A DNA stretch of 14,317 nucleotides, taken from the NCBI GenBank assembly GCA_035512595.1, contig DATKDU010000143.1, positions 1-14,317 on the forward strand. The letters run 5' to 3'. Of this stretch, positions 5,439-13,000 are shown one piece after another (within the stretch, counting starts at the first letter, position 1; each line of letters opens with the position of its first letter). Source of the stretch: DATKDU01 sp035512595 (GTDB lineage Bacteria; Planctomycetota; Planctomycetia; Pirellulales; Pirellulaceae). Under the pieces are notes generated by a model. That model worked only from the letters and a program-made list of their open reading frames with translations, had not been told where the DNA came from and made no database searches. Made by a program: the position numbers and the translations under genes.

Positions 5439-8400
5439 ATGGGATTTGTCTTGCGACCTTTGATCCAAAGTGTCTACTTCGCTGCGCTGCTGGGGTTCTT
5501 CGTCTTATCTGCCGTCGGGCAGCAAGCGGCCGAGTCGTCCGCAGAGGCCAAGCAGCGGTATGCCGACGCCGCCAACCTGCAAAACAACGGGGCGTTCGAC
5601 GTCGCAGCGGAGGAATGGGAGAAGTTCGTCAAGGATTTTCCGCAGGATCCGCTCGCTCCCAAGGCCCAGCATTACCTGGGGGTCTGCCAGCTCCAGCTCA
5701 AGCAACATGCCAAAGCGGCGGTGGCATTTGAGACTGTGATCGCCAAATACCCAAAGTTCGACCTGCTGGAAGACAGCTATCTCAATCTGGGTGCCAGCCA
5801 ATTCGCCCTGGCAACCGGCGGGGACGCGAAACAGTACGAGACCGCTGCCGCGACGTTCGGCAAACTCGTCAGCCAGTTTCCCAAGAGCAAGCACCTGGGC
5901 GAAGCTCTCTACTTCCAAGGCGAGTCGCTGTATCTCCAAGGGAAGAAGGAAGAGGCAGCCGCGGCCTACGACGCCCTGCTCAAGGCGGATGCCAAGTCGC
6001 CACGGCGGGCAGTGGCCCTCTATAACCTGGGGGTCGCTCGCGAGGAGCTCAAGCAGTACGCCGAGGCGGGCCAGAGCTATGACTTGTATCTCAAGGAATT
6101 TGCCGACGGCCCGCTGGCGGCCGAGGTGCGGATGCGCAAAGGGGAGACGCTGCTCCAGTCCGATGACATTGCCGGCGCGGAGAAGCTGTTTGCCGCGGCA
6201 GCAGCGACCGAAGGGTTTGCTCTTGCCGATCATGCCTTATTCCGCCAGGCGTTTTGTCAGGTAAAGCAAGACATGTTCGAACCGGCGGCGGCGCTCTACG
6301 CGAAGGTAGCGATGAGCTATCCGCAGTCGCCGTATGTGGCGGAAGCGACGATGGCCGCCGGCACGAGCTACTATCGGGCCGGCAAGCTCGAGGATGCCGC
6401 GGGCTGGCTGGCCAAAGCGGCGGCTGCCAATACAAAGTCGTCCCCAGAAGCGGCCCACTGGCTGTGCAAGATCTACCTGACGCAGAAAAAGTTCGCGGAG
6501 GCGGCCGATTTGGTGACCAAGGCGCTGGCCACCGCTGGCGACAGTCCGTATGTCGTCCATCTTCAGCTCGACCAGGCTGACGCCCTCTACGAGCAGCCGG
6601 ACAAGCGGGGCCAGTCGCTGCCGTTGTTTGCCAAGATCGCCGACGAGCATCCGCAGCATGAGCTGGCGCCGCAGGCCCGCTACAACGCGGCATTCGCGGC
6701 ACTCGATCTGAAAAATTACGACGAAGGGCTCGAGCAGGCCAGCGAGTTTCTTTCGACATTTCCGCAGCACAAACTCCTCCCCGATGCGAAGTACGTCGCT
6801 GCCGAGTGCAACCTGCTGCTCAAGAAGCACGCCGAAGCGGAAACGCTGTATGCCGATCTGGCCGCCAACTACAAGGAGCACGCGGACATTGACGCCTGGC
6901 GGGTGCGGCTCGGGCTGCTGGCCTTTTTACAGAAGAAGTATCCAGAGACGATTGCCGCACTGTCGCCAATTACCGGGGCAATCAAATCGCCGGATGCGGC
7001 GGCTGAAGCCCATTATCTGCTGGGCGCGAGCCACTTCTTCACCGACAAGTTCGCTGCGGCTGAAAAGGAACTGGCCGCTTCGCTGGCGGCCAACGCCAAA
7101 TGGCGGCAGTCGGATGAAGCGCTGCTTCTCTTGTCTCGCACACAGCAGAAATTGAACAAGCCGGCGGACGCGAAGGCCGCGATTGACCGGCTGCTGGCAG
7201 AGTTTCCGCAAAGCGAGCACCTCGATCAGGCCCACGTCCGGCTGGCGGAGATCGCCTTTGCCGCGGCCGACTACGAGACAGCGCTGGCAGAATATGAAAC
7301 GGTGGCGACGAAGTTCCCGCAGTCGCCCTTCGCGCCCAATGCCATCTACGGAAAGGCCTGGTCGCAGCTTCAGAGCAAGGAGTTCCCGGCAGCGGTCGAA
7401 TCGTTCACGAAGCTCATCAAGGGGCATCCGCAGCACGCGCTCGCCAGTGAATCGATGCGCGGGCGCGGGCTGGCGCTGCGTCAATCGGGAAATGCCGCCG
7501 AAGCGGCCGCCGATTTCGCGGCGTTCTTGAAGGCCGATCCCGATACGCCGCACAAGAGCGACGTGCTCTACGAACGCGGGTTGTGCGAAGTCGCGGTCAA
7601 AAAATTTCCCGAGGCGGCGGCCACATTCGCGGAAGTGCTGAAGACCGATCCAAAATACGCCGGAGCCGACAAGGCGCTGTACGAGCTGGCATGGGCTCTC
7701 AAGTCGCAGGACAAGCACGCCGAAGCCGTGCCGCACTTTACGGCCCTGGTCACAAATCACGAAGCCAGCCCGCTGGCGGCCGAGGCCTGGTTTCACGTCG
7801 GCGAGGATCAGTACGAGAAGAAGGCGTATGCCGAGGCGGCCAAGTCGTACGCAGCCTGCCGGGCGCAGAACCCGCAGGGCGATCTTGGAGAGAAGGCGGC
7901 GTACAAGCTCGGCTGGTCGCACTTCCAGCAAAAGCAGTACGCCGAGGCGCTGGCGCAGTTCAGCGACCAGGTGGCGAATTTCGGCAGCGGCCCGCTGGCG
8001 GCCGACGGCGTGTTTATGAAGGCAGAGTGCCACTTTCGGATGGAGAACTTCAAGGAGGCGCTCCCGGCTTATCAGTCTGCGGCCAACACCAAAGCGTCGT
8101 CGCCGGCAATCGAGGTGCTGACGCTGCTGCACGGCGGGCAGAGCGCAGCACAGCTCAAGGAGTGGCCGGCGGCAATCGGCCTCCTCGAGCAAATCCCGGA
8201 AAAACATCCGCAGACGCCGCTGCTGGCCGAGGCACACTACGAGCTCGGCTGGGCGCGGCAGAACGCCGGCCAAACCGAGGACGCGCTCAAGGACTACGAG
8301 ATCGCGGCCACCAAATCGCGCGACCACGTCGGCGCTCGGGCCCGCTTCATGATGGGCGAGGTCTATTTCACGCAGAAACAGCACGTCGAAGCGATCCGCG

Positions 8401-8648
8401 AGTTCCAGCGCGGCATGTTCGGCTACGGCGGCGATCAGGCCGCGGCAGAAACGAAGAACTGGCAAGCCAAGTGCGGATACGAGGCGGGGCGCTGTGCCGA
8501 GGTGCAGATCGCCGCCGCAGATGCCGCCGCCAAGACGAAGTTGATTGCCGATGCCAAGCGGTTTTACACGTTCGTCGCCGAGAAACATTCCCAGCACGAG
8601 CTGGCCGCCGAGGCCAAGCAGCGGCTGGAAGCGCTGGGCAAGCTGTAG
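5439..8648 (+). CDS. Giant exported TPR-repeat protein
   Basis: About 1069 residues. An N-terminal signal peptide (LIQSVYFAALLGFFVLSAVG, likely cleaved near residue 27) targets it to the periplasm. The rest is nearly all tetratricopeptide repeats of about 35-37 residues with a recurring hinge of type FPQSP.A..A.Y..G (e.g. DFPQDPLAPKAQHYLG, QFPKSKHLGEALYFQG, EFPQSEHLDQAHVRLA, KHPQTPLLAEAHYELG). There is room for roughly 25-30 repeats, forming a long superhelical scaffold. The repeat style is that of periplasmic YbgF/CpoB and BamD-type TPRs; CpoB also works beside TolQ/TolR, but is far shorter. There is no enzymatic domain and no C-terminal anchor. ATG 5439 is preferred because AGGTGA lies 5 nt upstream; GTG 5430 would add three residues. 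It leads the ExbB-ExbD-giant cluster, 55 nt before exbB. Role as a periplasmic adaptor of that complex is inferred. Confidence 0.9.
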   Translation: MGFVLRPLIQSVYFAALLGFFVLSAVGQQAAESSAEAKQRYADAANLQNNGAFDVAAEEWEKFVKDFPQDPLAPKAQHYLGVCQLQLKQHAKAAVAFETVIAKYPKFDLLEDSYLNLGASQFALATGGDAKQYETAAATFGKLVSQFPKSKHLGEALYFQGESLYLQGKKEEAAAAYDALLKADAKSPRRAVALYNLGVAREELKQYAEAGQSYDLYLKEFADGPLAAEVRMRKGETLLQSDDIAGAEKLFAAAAATEGFALADHALFRQAFCQVKQDMFEPAAALYAKVAMSYPQSPYVAEATMAAGTSYYRAGKLEDAAGWLAKAAAANTKSSPEAAHWLCKIYLTQKKFAEAADLVTKALATAGDSPYVVHLQLDQADALYEQPDKRGQSLPLFAKIADEHPQHELAPQARYNAAFAALDLKNYDEGLEQASEFLSTFPQHKLLPDAKYVAAECNLLLKKHAEAETLYADLAANYKEHADIDAWRVRLGLLAFLQKKYPETIAALSPITGAIKSPDAAAEAHYLLGASHFFTDKFAAAEKELAASLAANAKWRQSDEALLLLSRTQQKLNKPADAKAAIDRLLAEFPQSEHLDQAHVRLAEIAFAAADYETALAEYETVATKFPQSPFAPNAIYGKAWSQLQSKEFPAAVESFTKLIKGHPQHALASESMRGRGLALRQSGNAAEAAADFAAFLKADPDTPHKSDVLYERGLCEVAVKKFPEAAATFAEVLKTDPKYAGADKALYELAWALKSQDKHAEAVPHFTALVTNHEASPLAAEAWFHVGEDQYEKKAYAEAAKSYAACRAQNPQGDLGEKAAYKLGWSHFQQKQYAEALAQFSDQVANFGSGPLAADGVFMKAECHFRMENFKEALPAYQSAANTKASSPAIEVLTLLHGGQSAAQLKEWPAAIGLLEQIPEKHPQTPLLAEAHYELGWARQNAGQTEDALKDYEIAATKSRDHVGARARFMMGEVYFTQKQHVEAIREFQRGMFGYGGDQAAAETKNWQAKCGYEAGRCAEVQIAAADAAAKTKLIADAKRFYTFVAEKHSQHELAAEAKQRLEALGKL

Positions 8649-8703
8649 CGTGCATCGACCGTCGCGATCCCGGCGGTTCCTCCGGATTAGAAACGAACCC
8701 TCC

Positions 8704-9576
8704 ATGGTCAGCCATCCAGTGCGCATTGCAGTTCTGCTCTTTGTCGCGGCGCTGTGCCACGCGCCAGTCGCCGCTGCTCAGGAATCGGGCGGTCCCTCCG
8801 CTGCCGAGCCTGGCAGCCTGCCGGCAGCGGCTTCAGACGCAGAAAGCGAAGCGCCGACAACGCCTCCGGACCAGGCCATCAACGTCTGGCAGCTCGCCCG
8901 CGACGGCGGCATGTTCATGTATCCGATCTACGCCCTGTCGCTGGTCGCCGTGGCGGTGATCGTCGAGCGGTTCATCGCGTTGCGGCGGCAGCGCGTCCTC
9001 CCCAGCGGGCTGATTACCGCACTGGGCCAGATCGGCGGTGCGCAAGGGGGGTTCGATCCCCGCAAAGCGTATCGCGTCTGCCAGCAGTATCCGTCCACCG
9101 CCGCCAACATCATCCGCGCCATGCTCCTCAAAGTCGGCCGGCCCCTGGCGGAAATCGAAACGACCGTCCATCAGGCGAGCCAGCGCGAGGCCGATCGCCT
9201 CCACGGCAACATCCGCTGGCTCAATCTGTCGTCGGCCTTGGCGCCGCTGCTGGGGCTCCTGGGGACGATGCAGGGGATGATCCTGGCGTTTCACTTGACC
9301 ACGGTCCTTCCTCCCGGAGCCAACAAGTCGGTGGAGTTGGCCGGCGGCATTTACACCGCCCTGGTGACGACGTTTGCCGGTTTGTGCGTGGCGATTCCGG
9401 CGACGGCATTCGCGCATTACTTCGAGGGGCGGATCACCATCCTGTTCCATCAGATCGACGAGCTGGTCTTCAGCCTGCTGCCGCAGCTCGAGCGGTACGA
9501 AGGGCGAGTCCGATTCAACCGCCAGGGGACCGATGAGTTGCCGGCCGAAGAGAAGGCGCCCGTCGCGGCCCCGTAA
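8704..9576 (+). CDS. exbB: MotA/TolQ/ExbB-type proton channel protein
   Basis: 290 residues, with an N-terminal signal peptide (residues 1-25, ending PVAAAQ) and a short Pro/Ala/Glu-rich segment (26-60) before the channel domain. TM1 is about 68-90 (GMFMYPIYALSLVAVAVIVE), TM2 about 173-196 with the family signature APLLGLLGTMQGMI (Thr188), TM3 about 213-237 (GIYTALVTTFAGLCVAIPAT, Thr222/223). The cytoplasmic loop lies between TM1 and TM2 as in ExbB/TolQ. With ExbD it should form the pmf-driven stator or motor complex in the inner membrane. The cleavable signal plus extra outer segment are as in some ExbB proteins and differ from TolQ. The ATG at 8704 has only a weak upstream GGATTAG. The symbol names the family; ExbB versus TolQ function cannot be separated here. 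Confidence 0.92.
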   Translation: MVSHPVRIAVLLFVAALCHAPVAAAQESGGPSAAEPGSLPAAASDAESEAPTTPPDQAINVWQLARDGGMFMYPIYALSLVAVAVIVERFIALRRQRVLPSGLITALGQIGGAQGGFDPRKAYRVCQQYPSTAANIIRAMLLKVGRPLAEIETTVHQASQREADRLHGNIRWLNLSSALAPLLGLLGTMQGMILAFHLTTVLPPGANKSVELAGGIYTALVTTFAGLCVAIPATAFAHYFEGRITILFHQIDELVFSLLPQLERYEGRVRFNRQGTDELPAEEKAPVAAP

Positions 9577-9611
9577 GCGATCCGAGCAGAGACACGACAG
9601 CGATACGAGCA
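9576..9611 (+). repeat. Short imperfect direct repeat before exbD
   Basis: AGCGATCCGAGCA (9576-9588) and AGCGATACGAGCA (9599-9611) match at 12 of 13 positions with a 23-nt period, filling the spacer between exbB and exbD. The second copy occupies the place where the exbD ribosome binding site would lie and offers only a weak purine stretch. Small-scale duplication is likely; no function is evident. Confidence 0.45.
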
Positions 9612-9620
9612 AGATCGATC

Positions 9621-10037
9621 ATGACCATCACCCTAAAGTCGAGCAAAGCGCTCGGGTTGTTCAACATGACCCCCATGTTCGACATGATGTTCTTGCTGAT
9701 CATTTTCTTCCTGGTGACCAGCCAGTTTGAGCAGGAAGAGCGCGAGCTTGACGTGCAGCTCCCGGAGGGGACCGAAGCAATGCCGCTGACGGCCCGCCCC
9801 AAGGAAGTCTTCATCAACATCGACGACCAGGGGCGGTACTACGTGGACAGCAAAATCCTGTCGCTGGCGGAACTGGAACAGTTCCTGCGTCAGACTGCGA
9901 CCAACAATCCCACGAGTCAGACGGTGATCGTGCGGGCCGACAAGCGGGCCCAGTGGGACTATGTCGCCGCCGCCTTCCGCGCCTGCAACAAGGCCGGGAT
10001 TCGCGATTACTTCCCCGCGTTCAGCGACGAGGAATAG
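9621..10037 (+). CDS. exbD: ExbD/TolR-type biopolymer transport protein
   Basis: 138 residues, the normal ExbD/TolR length. A short cytoplasmic N-terminus leads into a single TM (about 17-34) with the signature NMTPMFDMMFLLIIFFLVTS. Asp21 corresponds to the conserved proton-carrying Asp of ExbD/TolR. The periplasmic domain follows (LDVQLPEG, VFINIDDQGRYYVDSKILSL, TVIVRADKRAQWDYVAAAFR, ending GIRDYFPAFSDEE), matching the family pattern of an LP motif, beta strands and a dimerising helix. It is the partner of the ExbB gene 44 nt upstream. Its stop codon directly abuts the ATG of the giant gene, which argues for co-translation. The usual basic N-terminal patch before the TM is reduced to two Lys. 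Confidence 0.93.
   Translation: MTITLKSSKALGLFNMTPMFDMMFLLIIFFLVTSQFEQEERELDVQLPEGTEAMPLTARPKEVFINIDDQGRYYVDSKILSLAELEQFLRQTATNNPTSQTVIVRADKRAQWDYVAAAFRACNKAGIRDYFPAFSDEE
10029..10034 (+). promoter_or_regulatory. Ribosome binding site of the giant gene inside exbD
   Basis: GAGGAA overlaps the last codons of exbD and sits 3 nt before the ATG at 10038; the TAG stop fills the gap. The short spacing with stop-start abutment suggests translational coupling rather than independent initiation. Confidence 0.6.
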
Positions 10038-13000
10038 ATGGCCAAAGTCCGCCGCATCGTCCGCAAAGTCGCCGAACCGCGCGGCGACTATTTCGACGAG
10101 AAGGTCTGGCCGGTGTACATCGCGCTGGTCGTGCTCGGCGCGTTCTTGATGGGGGTCAGCGCGGCCTATCTCAAGTTTTCCGGAGTGCCGTGGTACGCCC
10201 ATGCGATCACCTCGCTCGTCGGCATTCCGCTGATCGTGCTCGGCTTCATGATCGCCTTTCGGTACATCGACAACCGGCTGGTGCGGCGGTCGATGCAACT
10301 GGCGGTCATCGTCAGCGCCATTTTGCACATGGCGATGATCGTCCACATGATCGAGACGCGGATTTTTTCCGGCTTTGACGACGAAGTAGTCGCCGAGCGC
10401 GAGGTGATCGAACCGCGCAAGTCGCGGCTGATGCCCGTCTATCAGCCGCAGCAGATGCTGCCAGAGGAGGATCGCCCCAAGCAGGATTTCGAAAAACCCC
10501 TCGAAGTGCGCACCCCCGAGCCGCAGCCCGAGCCGGAGAATATCGTGCGGCAGGAGACGCAGCCGGAAACGACGCGGGCCCCCGAGCAGCCCCTGCCGAC
10601 GCCCCAGCCGGTCGTCTCCACGGAGCCGAACGTCGTCAAGCGAAATCAGCCGAGCGAAGTCGCGCCGCGAGCGGCAGAGCAGCCATCCAAGCTCAGCCGC
10701 CAGAGCAAGCCTTCGGAGCTCAAGATCAGCCAGCTCGTGCAGTCGCTGCCGATCGAGCAGCCGCGCCCCGCCGGCATCGAAGCCAAGGCGGCCGCCGCGC
10801 GCATCGAGCGGCAAACGGCGGAGTTGGCAGCGAAGCCGGCCGCCATGGAGACCCCGGCTACGCCCGCGGCTGCACCATCGCCGCAGCTTGCCCGCAAGAC
10901 CGATGCGCCGTCGCCGACCGTCGATGCGGCGGCCGCACCGACGCTCAAGCGGCAGGTGGCCCAGCCGGCGCATACGCCAACCAGCCCGATTGCCGCGGCC
11001 GATGCGCCGCCGCAGCCCAAAGCCACGTCGCCCGAGGCACTCGCCCCGGCCAGTACGTTCACGCAGCGGCAATCGACCGCCAGCCCGCAGGTCACGCGCA
11101 GCGACGCCCCGCTCCCGGAGATCGCCTCGACGGCCAACGCTCCGCTTGTCCGCCGTCAAGCGCCGGCGGAAACCGCGCCGCAGGTGGCCCAGTCGCCGGC
11201 CCCAGCGCCAAATCGCCAGCCGCGCCTGACGACGCGCCCCGACGTGGCGGCAACGGCGGCAGTCCCCGCGCCGACAGCGACCAATCCCAGCGCCACGGCG
11301 GCCAGCCAGCTCGCGCCGCAGAGCAGCCGCGTCGAGCGGGCAACCGCCGCAGTGAGCAGCAGCCAGGCGCGGGCCATTGCGTCGGCCGAGCCGACGGCCA
11401 GCCAGACCGCGGTTGCCGCCGCTCGGCCGACCCGCACGGAAGGGGCCACGTCCCCCTCGCCAGTGGCTAGCCCAGCGGCAACGGCCACGCTGACGCGCAA
11501 AAGGGGTACGCCGAGCATCACTGCCGCGACCGTCGCTGAGCCCGCGCCAACCGGAACGGTCACCTCCTCGGCGACGACCGAGCTGGCCGCCGCCAGCACA
11601 GCCACGCGCCGTCAGCCCACCGCTTCTCCACAGGCGTCGCCAACTGCCGGCGAGGCAGAGGCGATGCAGCTTGCCGCGCTCAATCCGCAGGCGGCGGCGA
11701 ACAACTCCGCCCTGCGCCGCGCCACGGGAACGCCTTCCGAAGTGCCGACGACGGGGCCCGCCGGACCATCGACGCCGTCGCAGTCGCGGAGCGCGACCAC
11801 GGCAGTGGCCAACGTCGTGACTCGTGCCGCGGAAGTGCCGACGAATGCCGGCCCGCAAGCGGCCTCTTCGTCGCTCCCTGGTCCCAGCAGCACGGCCGTC
11901 GCGCGGCAAGCGTCCGGATCGGCGGCGAGTGCCGCGACACCGGCGGCTGTCGCTTCGCCGGACGCGGGCGCCGTGGCCATGGCCAGCGGCGCGATCGCCC
12001 GGGCACAATCTTCGCAGGTCCCGACGATGCGGCCGCAGGTCTTGGCCGGCAATTCGCCGGCGCGGGCGACGGCGGAAAATCCAACGCCAACTTCCCCAAC
12101 GGCGATTGACAGCCCCGCCGCGAGCGTCGCCACGACCGGCGCGCCGGCGATGCCGCAGCCGGCGCGGCTGGCCGTGAGCCGCGCCGAGAGCGGCACCGCA
12201 GGCGTCGGCCGCTCGCCGAACATCGACCGGGCCATGCCCGGCAGCGAGAGTCCGGCCCTCGTGGCGTCCGGCGCTGCCCGCCGCGCGGAAGCCACGACGC
12301 AGACACCGGGGGATGCGCTGGTCCCCAGCAGTGCGGCCCAGATTGCCCGCTCGGTTGCCGGCGAGCCGCAGCCGACGGCTACCGTGCGGGCTGAATCGGC
12401 CGCCGGCAACGTTCCCGGCGCGACCCAGGTTGCGGACGTACAGGCCAGTGCCAGTGCGGCCCTCACTCGTGCGGACGCTCAGGCGACGCGGGCCGCGGTG
12501 ACGGGCGCGAAGGGAACGACCGACGTCGATATCGGCCCCACGCAGGTCGTCGCCGAGCGCGGCGGCACGCGGGCTGCCGGCGGCGGGCAGAGCGAGCCGA
12601 GCACCGAGCTGACCGCAGCTCAGATCACGCGTGCGACGCCCGGCGGTGGATTGCCGCAGGTCGCGCTGGCAGCGCCGCAGGCAGAAAACGTCGCGGCCCC
12701 CGCCGGAGAAAGCGGCGGCGTACCGGCGGCAATGGAAGCGCAGGTTGCCGGCGTCGCCCGTTCCGCTCCCACCACGCCGGCAACGGCGACTGGCGGTCCG
12801 CAATCGGCGGAAGCAGCAGATGCAGCCAGCGCGGCGACCGCGGCGCAGCTCGTCGCGCAAGCGGAGCTGAGCCGAGCCCAGGCCAGCGACGGAGCGGCCG
12901 GCGGCGGTACGGCCGGACTGGCGGACGCCGAAGACGAAGAAGAAAAAGCCCGCCGCCTGGCGCGAGCCGCGCAAGGGGGCGCTCCGCAACTGGCCATTAG

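Noticed and set aside
5439..8648. The repeat content as a CRISPR array or DNA satellite
   Set aside because: The repeats are protein-level TPRs with diverged DNA, not exact direct repeats with unique spacers.
6927..8726. 599-codon minus-strand frame antisense to the TPR gene
   Set aside because: Shadow of a repetitive GC-rich gene; it repeats in step with the TPRs and has no independent domain or ribosome binding site.
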